This document shows positions 7,936 to 16,097 of a DNA stretch of 46,576 nucleotides, piece after piece. The stretch covers positions 1-46,576 of the forward strand of contig JAPLKO010000062.1 in assembly GCA_026388015.1 (NCBI GenBank). The letters are read 5' to 3'. Numbering within the stretch: position 1 is the first letter of the stretch; each line of letters starts with the position of its first letter. The notes below the pieces were generated by a model that was given only the letters and a program-made list of their open reading frames with translations, was not told the origin of the DNA and made no database searches. The translations under genes and the position numbers were made by a program. This DNA is from Candidatus Firestoneibacteriota bacterium (lineage in GTDB: Bacteria > Oederibacteriota > D2-FULL-39-29).

Positions 7936-9528
7936 ATGTTTATGAAACTAAAACGAAATGAGTGGGCCTTCGCTATAGTATGGTCAATAATAATCGCTAT
8001 TATTACAATAACACCCTATGCTATAGGCAGAAACTACACGCCAAAAGATATGGTTTTTGCCGAATTTATTGCGAGCAATTACGATCAGGAAAGCTATATG
8101 GCCTGGATGAAACAGGCTAGCGAGGGAAGGATTTTTTTTGAGGATAAATACACTACCGAAAAGCAGTCCGGAATGTTTTTTCACCCTCTATTTCTTTTTT
8201 GCGGACAAATAGCAGGTTTGCTGGATATAAATATGATTACTGCATATCACGGAATGCGCCTTCTGCTTGGTGCGCTGATGCTTGTTTTTATTTATTACTT
8301 TTCCGCATATTTCATTAACGATAGCCGTATAAGAAAATACTTTCTTGTTTTCATTTCAATATCCGCCGGCTGGGGTTTTCTTGCGCCAAACCCGGTCGTT
8401 TGGTTTAATCAATACAACATCATGAGTCTGGATATGTGGATTACCGAAGCTTCCACTTTTCTTATTATTCTCACAAAACCGCTTTTTGCCTTTGCGCTTA
8501 TTCTCGTACTTGCAATATTTATATTGATGCTTAAAGCGTTTAAGACCGGAAACAGCAAATACGCATATTTTTCAGGTTTTCTTGGAATACTGCTTGCGCT
8601 TACGCACCCTTATGACGTCTTTTCCGTCTGTGCCGTGCTCTTTCTATTCCTCATTGCGAAGAAAGCTTCTCTGAAGGAATATTTACTCTTTACGCTTTTT
8701 ACAGCAATAACTTTACCCGGCCTCATCTATCAGATTCTTCTCTTTACTTATGATCCTGTTTTCAAAGAATGGTCCAAGACGGTCACCGCAACCCCAAACC
8801 CGCTTAGTTTTGTAATCGGCTACGGCTTTGCGGGAGTTTTTGCGGTCTTTTATCTTTTTAACAAGAAGCGGAGTAAAAATAACAGCAACCTCTTTCTGTT
8901 TATCTGGATAATTGCTATCCTTGCCGCCTCCTACCTTCCTCTCAGATTCCAAAGGAGAATGATACTCGGACTTCACGTTCCTATAGCTCTTTTAGCCATA
9001 AAATACTTCTTTGAGTGTTTACTGCCAAAGCTGAGGAAATTAAAGCCTCTGAAGACCTTAAAGCCCGCGGTTTTTTTTATTCTTTTAGCTGCCTTAACTA
9101 TACCGACTAATATAAGATATATTTACGACTGCTATTCCGATATGAAAATCAACATTTACAATTACAATATTTTCAAAGCTGACGCGGAGGCTTTAAAGTG
9201 GCTGGATGCAAATACGGATAAAAAGGAGGCGGTTATTGCCTCACGCATAATAGGTATGTACATTCCCGCCTGGTCGGGAAACAAAGTATATGCCGGTCAC
9301 TATGATCAAACCGTAAATTATACTTCAAAAGTTAAAAACATAAGAGTATTTTTTGAAGGAAAAACCGACCCCGGGGCGCTTAAAACATTTCTAAAAAATA
9401 ACCAGGTGCAGTATGTTTATTTTGGTCCTTTTGAGAGATTGCTCGGAAAGCCGGATTTTGAAAATATGCGCTTCTTAAGAAAAGTTTATTCCAATGGAGC
9501 AGTTAATATATACCGAATAAACCTTTAA
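7936..9528 (+). CDS. Polytopic membrane protein, possible GT-C-type glycosyltransferase, function unknown
   Basis: A 530-residue protein with a basic N-terminus (MFMKLKRNEW), roughly 9-11 hydrophobic segments over residues about 12-395, and a soluble C-terminal domain of about 130 residues (from DAEALKWLDANTDKKEAVIAS). The first external loop after the first membrane segment carries ASNYDQESYMAWMKQASEGR. That topology, with acidic residues in the first loop and a C-terminal extracytoplasmic domain, is like PMT/ArnT/DUF2298-type GT-C enzymes. I do not see a decisive motif, so the assignment is inference. There is no Shine-Dalgarno at either ATG (7936 or 7942). A TGTAAT box ends 8 nt before the second ATG, so leaderless initiation is possible. 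Confidence 0.75.
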   Translation: MFMKLKRNEWAFAIVWSIIIAIITITPYAIGRNYTPKDMVFAEFIASNYDQESYMAWMKQASEGRIFFEDKYTTEKQSGMFFHPLFLFCGQIAGLLDINMITAYHGMRLLLGALMLVFIYYFSAYFINDSRIRKYFLVFISISAGWGFLAPNPVVWFNQYNIMSLDMWITEASTFLIILTKPLFAFALILVLAIFILMLKAFKTGNSKYAYFSGFLGILLALTHPYDVFSVCAVLFLFLIAKKASLKEYLLFTLFTAITLPGLIYQILLFTYDPVFKEWSKTVTATPNPLSFVIGYGFAGVFAVFYLFNKKRSKNNSNLFLFIWIIAILAASYLPLRFQRRMILGLHVPIALLAIKYFFECLLPKLRKLKPLKTLKPAVFFILLAALTIPTNIRYIYDCYSDMKINIYNYNIFKADAEALKWLDANTDKKEAVIASRIIGMYIPAWSGNKVYAGHYDQTVNYTSKVKNIRVFFEGKTDPGALKTFLKNNQVQYVYFGPFERLLGKPDFENMRFLRKVYSNGAVNIYRINL

Positions 9529-9535
9529 AAATATA

Positions 9536-9564
9536 TTGATTTACCTTTTCCCAAATGGTAAGAT
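9536..9564 (+). promoter_or_regulatory. Promoter of tRNA-Lys
   Basis: TTGATT (9536-9541), 17-bp spacer, TAAGAT (9559-9564). The predicted start near 9571 is about 7 nt upstream of the tRNA 5' end. Confidence 0.65.
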
Positions 9565-9577
9565 ACTAAACTCAGGT

Positions 9578-9653
9578 GGGTCGGTAGCTCAGCTGGTAGA
9601 GCACCGCCCTTTTAAGGCGATTGTCGCGAGTTCGAGCCTCGCCCGACTCACCA
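9578..9653 (+). tRNA. tRNA-Lys (anticodon TTT)
   Basis: A 76-nt cloverleaf. The acceptor stem GGGTCGG pairs with CCGACTC (one G-U), followed by discriminator A and a genome-encoded CCA. The D-arm has TAGCTCAGCTGGTAGAGC. The anticodon loop CTTTTAA carries TTT at 9611-9613. The T-arm is GCGAG-TTCGAGC-CTCGC. The outermost pair of the anticodon stem is mismatched (C-A). It is a single tRNA with its own promoter, and no partner tRNA lies beside it. Confidence 0.96.
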
Positions 9654-9864
9654 TTATTTTTAGCAACCAACTTTTTTTCTTTAAAAACAACCTGCCGCCG
9701 ATTTAAGAAAACCAGAAACCCGTCCATTTTTGTTATTTTCTATTTCAAGTTCATGTCTTTCCGTAATTGTCAGCGTTACTTTGCCATAACCTTTTTTATT
9801 GTTTCCTTCTTTCGCTAGAATCTTGCAAAACAAAATTTTTGAACTTATGTCCGGACTTTTTCTG

Positions 9865-11403
9865 TCATCTCGCTTTTTTATTGACACCCGCTTTTTTGAC
9901 ACCCGCTTTATTGATAAACTCTTTACTCGTCTTTTCAAAACTTACAACCTTTTCATCAACAAAAGTAACCTTACCAAAGAACTTGTAATCCCAAAGCTCG
10001 GATATTGAATCGGAGCTCTTAAGCATTTCTGAAGGTTCACCAAGAGCCAGCATTACCTGAGTTTTATTCATCCCGACAAGAACCTGCTTTGCCTTTATAG
10101 CCTCCCAAATTTCAACAGGCCAGCCAAAAGCCGTATATGGATTATTCATAAAGAAAAATTTCGAAAAGTCTTCCGCATATTGATCAGATTCATAAAGATA
10201 GACTACAAAAAACTTTTTCTTTTTGATTCTTAGCTCAATTTCAAGACCAAAAAGTGAATCATCTACGACTCTGTACTTTTTAGGAAGCAGAAGTTTATTA
10301 CGTACATTAAGAATCTTAGCCTCAGAAAGCTTCTCCAATAATTCTCCTTTGTAGGTGGTAATTGTTTTCTTTAGCCAAACAGTTCTACCTATATACTCTT
10401 TCAATTTCTTAAGCGCTTGCAGGTTTTGTACTTTTCTATTTTGCCATGCTTTGGGATCTGAAACTATTTCTTGCGAGGTCATCTGCCTCTGGTTTTTTCC
10501 GTCTTCATCAGCTATCCAAACCTGGTAATTTCTAAGAAAACACAAACGTTTTGAATCAGGAGACCAGGCGACACCAAGGGGGGTAACGGTAGTTATCATC
10601 TCCTTAATCTCTCCGGTAGAAACATTCTTGACATAAATACTATACCCTTTACCTCTTCCTGTTGACGCAAAAGCAAGTTTGGTCCCGTCCGGGGACCAGG
10701 CAAGACCCGAGCCAATGTATCCTTGAGTAGTAGCCTGTTTCTCTTCTTTTGTTCCGGTACTCAAAATATATATATTCTGATTTCTAAAATTAGCATCAAG
10801 TTTTACATATGCAATACTTGCTCCATCGGGAGAATATGCAATAGGATTTAATACCGTATCCTTTCCAATTTTTCCACATTTTGCTACCAACACAGGAGAA
10901 CTTTTTTTATCTACAGCCACTTCATATAGAGACGCCTCATTCTTATTTACAGACAGGTATATCAATCTATCTCCTTTGGGTGAAAATACCGGATAAAGCT
11001 TATCTTCAGGTCCGCTGGTAACTTTCTGCTGTTCTGTCCCGTCTTCCGTCATAATATATATTTGCTGAACCTGCTTTTCATCACCACCGGCAAAAGCAAT
11101 CCTTTTTCCGTCCCAACTCCAAAAAGGATGCCTGCTCCAATTCATACTGGTTAGCATTAATTTATTTCTGGCAGCATCAGTATTTATAGCCCATATTTGA
11201 GTGCCAAATATTTTGCTGACCAGCGCATAGGCAATGCGTTCGGCCCCGGTATCCTGCGTCTTTACGGACCAGACCGGATATTCACATCTTTCTTCAACCA
11301 TATCCTCGGAAACAAGGGGAGCGGTGAAGAGAAAAACAGTAAGCGATACAACGCTCACATACAATCTGCCCTGTTTTGCTAGACTTAAGAGAGTCATATT
11401 CAT
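9865..11403 (-). CDS. Exported PD40/TolB-like beta-propeller protein with BamE-like C-terminus
   Basis: A 512-residue protein with an N-terminal Sec signal or anchor (hydrophobic stretch YVSVVSLTVFLFTAPLV). At least four PD40 repeats follow (WSWDGKRIAFAGG, FSPKGDRLIYLS, YSPDGASIAYVK, WSPDGTKLAFAS, WSPDSKRLCFLR) over residues about 85-300, forming a TolB-type propeller. Near the end VLVGMNKTQVMLALGEPSEM resembles the SmpA/OmlA (BamE) fold. The tail has a five-residue repeat (KAGVK, KAGVN). It follows the anti-sigma gene by 2 bp and is probably part of the ECF sigma operon. The role is unknown; it may be a periplasmic sensing or envelope protein. Confidence 0.8.
   Translation of the reverse strand: MNMTLLSLAKQGRLYVSVVSLTVFLFTAPLVSEDMVEERCEYPVWSVKTQDTGAERIAYALVSKIFGTQIWAINTDAARNKLMLTSMNWSRHPFWSWDGKRIAFAGGDEKQVQQIYIMTEDGTEQQKVTSGPEDKLYPVFSPKGDRLIYLSVNKNEASLYEVAVDKKSSPVLVAKCGKIGKDTVLNPIAYSPDGASIAYVKLDANFRNQNIYILSTGTKEEKQATTQGYIGSGLAWSPDGTKLAFASTGRGKGYSIYVKNVSTGEIKEMITTVTPLGVAWSPDSKRLCFLRNYQVWIADEDGKNQRQMTSQEIVSDPKAWQNRKVQNLQALKKLKEYIGRTVWLKKTITTYKGELLEKLSEAKILNVRNKLLLPKKYRVVDDSLFGLEIELRIKKKKFFVVYLYESDQYAEDFSKFFFMNNPYTAFGWPVEIWEAIKAKQVLVGMNKTQVMLALGEPSEMLKSSDSISELWDYKFFGKVTFVDEKVVSFEKTSKEFINKAGVKKAGVNKKAR
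9866..9924 (-). repeat. 15-bp tandem repeats at the 3' end of the PD40 gene
   Basis: On the plus strand TTGACACCCGCTTT occurs at 9881-9894 and 9896-9909. A degenerate copy lies at 9911-9924, and a partial unit precedes at about 9870-9880. The period of 15 bp keeps the reading frame and encodes the Lys-Ala-Gly-Val repeats at the C-terminus. Confidence 0.7.
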
Positions 11404-11405
11404 AT

Positions 11406-11858
11406 TTACCTTCTCCTCGTTTGACTTGAGTATGTGGAATATTCAAGATCTGTGTCTATTTGAATAATCTCAGCCCTGGTTTGAGAGGCCAGTGTAGCAA
11501 ACTCGTTTATCTGTGTTCCCTTCTCCCTGTGGAGGAACAGAAGTCCTCCGACGAGCAAAGCAAAACAAAAAGCGCAAAAAGCCAGTTTCATTTTTACTTT
11601 TATATTTTCCGGCCTAGGAACAGAAGCTTGCTGTATTTTTGCTTCCAATATTTTACTTTTAAGATTCCGCATAAATTCCGGAGAAAGTTTAATAACTTCT
11701 TTTTTTCCTGCGGCCTCAGAAATACGAACAAATAGCACCAACTTTGCTTTGCAAGAAGAACAACTTTTGATATGCCTGTCTATAAGGAGATTAACAAGAG
11801 GGCTGCTTTCTTTGTCCAGATAAGAACTTAGATATTTTTCAACAATTTTGCAAATCAT
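11406..11858 (-). CDS. Putative anti-sigma factor, single-pass membrane protein
   Basis: A 150-residue protein. The N-terminal segment has YLDKESSPLVNLLIDRHIKSCSSCKAKL, a zf-HC2-like H-x3-C-x2-C motif typical of zinc anti-sigma domains. A single membrane helix lies at residues about 91-108 (LAFCAFCFALLVGGLLFL), followed by a short extracytoplasmic tail. Its start overlaps the sigma factor stop by 1 bp (TAATG). By family knowledge it would hold the adjacent ECF sigma at the membrane; which signal releases it is not visible. Confidence 0.82.
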   Translation of the reverse strand: MICKIVEKYLSSYLDKESSPLVNLLIDRHIKSCSSCKAKLVLFVRISEAAGKKEVIKLSPEFMRNLKSKILEAKIQQASVPRPENIKVKMKLAFCAFCFALLVGGLLFLHREKGTQINEFATLASQTRAEIIQIDTDLEYSTYSSQTRRR

Positions 11859-12409
11859 TAAACAACTCCTTTACCGGTTATCTCTTTTTTTAGGTATTTT
11901 CTTGCAGTATGAATTCTCGACCTTACGGTTCCGACATTAGTATCAACAATTTCCGCAATTTCCTCATAAGAGAAGCCTTCCATTTCCCTCAACACAAACA
12001 CTATTTTTAATTTCTCCGGAAGATTCTCAATTGCTCTATTTATTTTCTCCATGATATCTTTTCTCTCAAAAAGCCTTTCAGGCTCGTTTTCAACATTTGA
12101 GACAGTGTAATCAGCTTCAGTATTATCCGTAATAAAGAATTTTTTCGAACTTTTTCCTCTTTTATAATACAAACAAACATTAAAAACTATCCGGTAAAAC
12201 CAGGTAAAGAATTTTGAATGTCCTTTAAAAGAGGGCAGGGACTTATACATCTGAAGAAACACCTCCTGAGTAACATCCTCAGTCTCCTGCAATCCCCCGA
12301 CAAATTTATTTGCAATAGCAGCAACTGCATCCTTATACTTGTTCACAAGTTCATAGAACGCCTGTTCTTCCCCCATTTTAAACCTGTGTATAAGCGAAAG
12401 GTCGGCCAT
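11858..12409 (-). CDS. ECF (sigma-70 family) RNA polymerase sigma factor
   Basis: A protein of about 183 residues with region 2 (AFYELVNKYKDAVAAIANKF, DVTQEVFLQMYK, FFTWFYRIVFNVCLYYKR) and region 4 (LPEKLKIVFVLREMEGFSYE, then EIAEIVDTNVGTVRSRIHTA). It has no region 1.1 or 3. The preferred ATG at 12409 has AAGGAGT 8-9 nt upstream. A GTG at 12451 with AAGGAAG upstream would add 14 residues and cannot be excluded. Operon: sigma, anti-sigma, PD40 protein. Confidence 0.92.
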   Translation of the reverse strand: MADLSLIHRFKMGEEQAFYELVNKYKDAVAAIANKFVGGLQETEDVTQEVFLQMYKSLPSFKGHSKFFTWFYRIVFNVCLYYKRGKSSKKFFITDNTEADYTVSNVENEPERLFERKDIMEKINRAIENLPEKLKIVFVLREMEGFSYEEIAEIVDTNVGTVRSRIHTARKYLKKEITGKGVV

Positions 12410-12465
12410 ATTATCAGACTCCTTCTTTTTATCTGACTCTTTTATATCCACTCCCTCTTCCTTAA

Positions 12466-12493
12466 TCTATAGTATTTGTAGCAGTTTTTGCAA
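12466..12493 (-). promoter_or_regulatory. Candidate promoter of the ECF sigma operon
   Basis: Minus-strand TTGCAA (12488-12493), 16-bp spacer, TATAGA (12466-12471). It looks like a housekeeping promoter, not an ECF autoregulated one. Confidence 0.45.
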
Positions 12494-12615
12494 AATAGTT
12501 CATTTAGCCTTGCATTAAAACCAGTTGTATTTACAGGCGTTTACTAGCGGATTTTAAATACGCTGTTTTTTTAAGAATTAGCAGTCTAAAAATGACCTTT
12601 TTTAGCCGTTTTCCA

Positions 12616-13269
12616 CTAAAATAAATTCTCGTTTTCCAAAAGCTTTGCAGTTGTCTTGAAATGCAGCTTTGCGACTTCTTTGAATATTTCAAAACCCTTA
12701 GATCTCTTCAGACGCAGTACTCCGACTTCCGCTTCTTTTGAAGCTCCCTTCGGCAGGTCAAAGCCTATTCTTTCTGAAAGAGTTTTTAGTTGTGACAGAA
12801 ACTCGGCGCGGGCCAAAATAGACGCAGCGGCAACACAAAAGTGACGCTCAGCTTTTGTTTCGAATACAAGCTCAATTTTTTTTCCTTTTTCCATAAGCGC
12901 AGCTTTGATAAACTTATCATCCCCAAATTTATCAGAAATTACTTTTTTTGCAGAGGTAACTTCCAGAAGGTTTTCTATTACCCGCGCATGGCCCCAGGCA
13001 AGCAACTTATTAAGATTTTTAAATTTTGCGTATAACTCGTTATATTTTTTTGGGCCAATTACAACTACGGAATGTTTGGCGTGTTTTTTTATTTCTGAGG
13101 CGAGAACAAGTATTTTATTATCCGAAATAAGTTTGCTATCCCGGATATTCAAGCTTATTAATCTTTCGGCAAGCCCCTTTTCCGCAAAAACACCGGCGAT
13201 TACAAGAGGTCCAAAATAATCGCCTTTTCCTGATTCATCAACCCCTATAGCAGGGACAGATGCTGTCAT
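12616..13269 (-). CDS. rnhC: Ribonuclease HIII, catalytic domain only
   Basis: A 217-residue enzyme of the RNase HII/HIII family that cleaves RNA in RNA-DNA hybrids. [18 protein letters not shown] carries the first acidic pair (D11, E12) and the Gly-Lys-Gly-Asp-Tyr-Phe-Gly-Pro pattern that separates HIII from [10 protein letters not shown] has the third acid (D44), and [10 protein letters not shown] is consistent with the fourth. Bacillus RNase HIII is about 313 residues with an N-terminal TBP-like substrate-binding domain. That domain is absent here because the catalytic motif begins at residue 9. The start overlaps the thiG stop (ATGA). Confidence 0.88.
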   Translation of the reverse strand: MTASVPAIGVDESGKGDYFGPLVIAGVFAEKGLAERLISLNIRDSKLISDNKILVLASEIKKHAKHSVVVIGPKKYNELYAKFKNLNKLLAWGHARVIENLLEVTSAKKVISDKFGDDKFIKAALMEKGKKIELVFETKAERHFCVAAASILARAEFLSQLKTLSERIGFDLPKGASKEAEVGVLRLKRSKGFEIFKEVAKLHFKTTAKLLENENLF

Positions 13270-14042
13270 TTAGAAAGGCCGTCCAGAGGACTGGAAGCCG
13301 AAGCGTAACGCTTTGCCTGCATTCTACCTGCAAGAAAAGCAAGACGACCCGCTTCAACGCCAAACTTCATAGCCAAAGCCATTTTTACCGGATCTTTAGC
13401 AAGCGCAATAGCGGTGTTCATTAAAACTCCGTCTGCGCCAAGCTCCATAGCAACAGCAGCATCAGATGCAGTACCGACTCCGGCATCCACTATGACAGGA
13501 ACCTTAACAGCTTCTTTTATAAGGCGGATATTAAGAGGGTTAGTTACGCCCTGACCGGAACCGATAGGAGCTGCAAGAGGCATTACTGCTGCAGCACCGG
13601 CATCTTCAAGTTTTTTAGCTATAACTACATCATCATTAGTGTATGGAAGAACTATGAATCCGTCCTTAACTAATATTCTTGTGGCCTCCAACAACCCTAT
13701 AACATCAGGAAAGAGCGTCTTTTCGTCACCGATAACTTCAAGCTTCACCCATTTTGAAAGTCCGGCTTCAGCTCCAAGGTGCGCCGTTCGAACCGCATCC
13801 TCAACGTTAAAACAAGCTGCAGTGTTAGGAAGTATAAAACATTTTTTTCTGTCAATAAAATCAAACAAAGATTCTTCACCTTTTTTTGGATTCAGATTAA
13901 CTCTTCTTACCGCAACAGTTATCATCTCGGTGCCGCTTGCTTCATGCGCCGCTTTCATAATCTGTAAAGAAGAGTATTTTCCTGTCCCCACCCAAAGTCT
14001 CGAAGTAAACTCTTTTCCCGCCACTATTAATTTATCATTCAT
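13266..14042 (-). CDS. thiG: Thiazole synthase ThiG
   Basis: A 258-residue TIM-barrel enzyme that makes the thiazole phosphate moiety of thiamine from DXP, dehydroglycine and ThiS thiocarboxylate. The N-terminus [14 protein letters not shown] is diagnostic. The Schiff-base lysine is K100 in [16 protein letters not shown]. The C-terminal phosphate-binding region [20 protein letters not shown] and [18 protein letters not shown] is intact. It lies 103 bp after thiS, with a perfect hairpin between them, and its stop overlaps the rnhC start. Confidence 0.97.
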   Translation of the reverse strand: MNDKLIVAGKEFTSRLWVGTGKYSSLQIMKAAHEASGTEMITVAVRRVNLNPKKGEESLFDFIDRKKCFILPNTAACFNVEDAVRTAHLGAEAGLSKWVKLEVIGDEKTLFPDVIGLLEATRILVKDGFIVLPYTNDDVVIAKKLEDAGAAAVMPLAAPIGSGQGVTNPLNIRLIKEAVKVPVIVDAGVGTASDAAVAMELGADGVLMNTAIALAKDPVKMALAMKFGVEAGRLAFLAGRMQAKRYASASSPLDGLSK

Positions 14043-14130
14043 AAAAACCCCCGTTTGTATGCTTAGAAATCGCCATTACCTTCCAAAACCATATATATAA
14101 TCATACTCCATAATCTAATTTCGATTCTCT

Positions 14131-14147
14131 AGCAACCTTTGGTTGCT
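14131..14147 (-). repeat. Perfect inverted repeat between thiS and thiG
   Basis: AGCAACC (14131-14137), TTT, GGTTGCT (14141-14147). The 7-bp stem overlaps the thiS stop codon by 2 nt. No U-run follows on either strand, so it is not a canonical terminator. Confidence 0.65.
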
Positions 14148-14346
14148 ATCCGCCCCCCACGAAATGCACTATCTCAACTTTATCCCCGCTACTCAAAAAC
14201 ACCTTCTCATAATCCGCTTTTTTGACTATTTGCCTATTAACTTCTACGGCTACACCTTCTTTCTTTAGACCGTGTTTTATAACAAGATCAAAGACCGTCA
14301 AAGGAGCAGAATAACGTTTTTCCTCTCCATTCACAAAAAGTTTCAT
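14146..14346 (-). CDS. thiS: Sulfur carrier protein ThiS
   Basis: A 66-residue ubiquitin-fold sulfur carrier. It starts MKLFVNGEEKRY, has the middle segment GVAVEVNRQIV and ends EIVHFVGGG, giving the C-terminal Gly-Gly that is adenylated and thiocarboxylated. GGAGGG lies 7 nt before the ATG. It precedes thiG; no thiF or thiH is visible in the window. Confidence 0.95.
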   Translation of the reverse strand: MKLFVNGEEKRYSAPLTVFDLVIKHGLKKEGVAVEVNRQIVKKADYEKVFLSSGDKVEIVHFVGGG

Positions 14347-14394
14347 TATTTTCCCTCCAAAAGCAGCGCTTCCGCTGTTATTGCATGTTAAAAT

Positions 14395-14423
14395 ATTATA
14401 CTTCAGAGGAGTATTAATGTAAA
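14395..14423 (-). promoter_or_regulatory. Strong sigma-70-type promoter of thiS-thiG-rnhC
   Basis: Minus-strand TTTACA (14418-14423), 17-bp spacer, TATAAT (14395-14400). The leader is about 42 nt and contains a 5-bp hairpin (CAGCG-GAAG-CGCTG) before the GGAGGG ribosome-binding site. No TPP riboswitch motif is seen. Confidence 0.75.
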
Positions 14424-14475
14424 GGCTTTAAGAATACGGGTAAAAACAGAAAGGCTGCTTGAAATATTCCTAAAA

Positions 14476-15150
14476 CTATTTTTTTTCTTCGAGTTCGTTA
14501 ATGTGATGTCTCACATCTTTTCCTGCAACCAGGAAGATAACATCTTCGGCGATATTTGTGGCGTGATCGCCTATTCTTTCAAGATGTCTGGAAATAAGGA
14601 TTAACTCCAAAGCCCTGCTGATATTTTTTGGATCCGCCAGCATATAAGTGAGAAGTTCTCTAAAAATCTGGTCTTTAAGGTCGTCAACTTCATCATCCGT
14701 TGCAAGAACGCGCTTCGCCAGCTCAATATCTTTTTTTACAAAACAATCCAGGCTGTCTTTCACCATTTTTTTTACAATATCCGCCATTTTCGGAGTATCA
14801 ATCAAGGGTTTAAGGGGCGGTTCTTTTAAGAGCTTCACACTCGCATCCGCAATATTCTCAGCCTGATCCCCCATACGCTCCAGCTCGGCATTTATTTTCA
14901 TGGCAGAAGTAATAAATCTCAAATCTGTTGCGGTCGGCTGATGCAGAGCTATTAGTTTCAGACATTTGTCATCAATTTCCACTTGAATTTTATTTACTTC
15001 GTCTTCGTGGTTGTAAACTTCTTTGATCAAATCCTCTTTGCGTTCGACTAGAGACTTTATGGAATAATTTATCATAGACTCGACAAGCGAAGCCATATAA
15101 AGCAATCGTTCTTTAAGTTCTCCCAACTCTTCATCAAAATGACGGTTCAT
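14476..15150 (-). CDS. phoU: Phosphate signalling protein PhoU (copy 1)
   Basis: A PhoU of about 224 residues, two repeats of a three-helix bundle that links Pst activity to the PhoR kinase. Repeated metal-binding signatures are visible: ELERMGDQAENIADASV and HLERIGDHATNIAEDVIF. The ATG at 15150 has AAGGAGGG upstream; the frame stays open to 15171. It is the last gene of Pst operon 1 (145 bp after pstBb) and is clearly paralogous to the copy at 19559-20218. Confidence 0.94.
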   Translation of the reverse strand: MNRHFDEELGELKERLLYMASLVESMINYSIKSLVERKEDLIKEVYNHEDEVNKIQVEIDDKCLKLIALHQPTATDLRFITSAMKINAELERMGDQAENIADASVKLLKEPPLKPLIDTPKMADIVKKMVKDSLDCFVKKDIELAKRVLATDDEVDDLKDQIFRELLTYMLADPKNISRALELILISRHLERIGDHATNIAEDVIFLVAGKDVRHHINELEEKK

Positions 15151-15295
15151 AAATGCCCTCCTTAATTGCAATAAATAATATCGAAAAACTATTTTTGTAT
15201 ATAGCTAATTAATTCTACCACCAAATACATTTTTTTTACAGCATATAATTCTCCGGCTCCTTCTTTTGTCTTTTTTACCGGTTATTGTTCCTATT

Positions 15296-16054
15296 TCAGC
15301 CAAAGCGCCCCGTAACATAATCTTCCGTCTTTTTCTCTTTCGGCGCGGTAAAGATCTGAGAGGTCTTGCCGAACTCGACAAGCTCGCCGAGCAGCATAAA
15401 ACCTGTATCATCCGAGACTCTTGCGGCTTGCTGCATATTATGCGTCACAATAACAATTGTATATTTTTTCTTCAGTTCCAGCATAAGCTCTTCAATTTTG
15501 GCTGTAGCAATCGGATCCAGAGCTGAACAGGGTTCGTCCAGTAAAATAATATCCGGCTTTACCGCTATAAGCCTCGCGACACAAAGTCTTTGCCTTTGCT
15601 CAAGAGAAAGATTAAGGGCGTTATTACCAAGCCTGTCTTTCAAATCCTCCCAAAGCATAACAGCTTTAAGACTTTCTTCCACAAGACCGGAAAGCTCACT
15701 GCTTTTTGCAAGTTTATGTATGCGCAGACCAAAAGCGACATTTTCAAAAACAGTTAACGGAAAAGGATTTGGACGCTGAAAAACCATACCGACTTTTCTC
15801 CGCAGGGCATCCACATCAAACTCTTCGTCGCTGCGCAATATATCGATTCCGTCAATATCTATTTTCCCGGTTATTTTGATACCTTCTATGTTATCATTCA
15901 TTCTGTTCAAACAACGCAGCAGCGTTGACTTTCCGCAGCCGGAAGGGCCTATCATAGAAGTTATTCTATTAGCTTCAATGCTCATATTGACTTTTTTAAT
16001 AGCCTGAAAAGCCCCGTAAAAAAGATCCATATTTTTAATTTCTACTATTGCCAT
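15296..16054 (-). CDS. pstB: Phosphate ABC transporter ATPase PstB (PstBb) with degenerate signature motif
   Basis: A 252-residue PstB-family ATPase. Walker A is GPSGCGKST (37-44), the Q-loop VFQRPNPFP keeps Q93, Walker B is [13 protein letters not shown] with E174, and the H-loop [13 protein letters not shown] keeps H205. The ABC signature, LSGGQQQR in PstB, is replaced by LSLEQRQR (149-156), so both glycines are lost. By ABC-dimer architecture it can supply a competent nucleotide-binding face but not a normal signature face. It lies directly after the reciprocally altered pstBa, separated by 43 bp. A GGAG sequence precedes the ATG. Confidence 0.93.
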   Translation of the reverse strand: MAIVEIKNMDLFYGAFQAIKKVNMSIEANRITSMIGPSGCGKSTLLRCLNRMNDNIEGIKITGKIDIDGIDILRSDEEFDVDALRRKVGMVFQRPNPFPLTVFENVAFGLRIHKLAKSSELSGLVEESLKAVMLWEDLKDRLGNNALNLSLEQRQRLCVARLIAVKPDIILLDEPCSALDPIATAKIEELMLELKKKYTIVIVTHNMQQAARVSDDTGFMLLGELVEFGKTSQIFTAPKEKKTEDYVTGRFG

Positions 16055-16097
16055 GTATTAAACTCCATTTAAATTGAGTGATTACCAATATCAATTA

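Noticed and set aside
9681-9938. 85-codon minus-strand ORF overlapping the PD40 gene end
   Set aside because: It lies in a different frame, its translation is repeat-derived (Lys/Arg/Ser), and it has no ribosome-binding site. It could only matter if the PD40 gene were frameshifted, for which there is no evidence. Bases 9654-9864 otherwise show nothing I can support.
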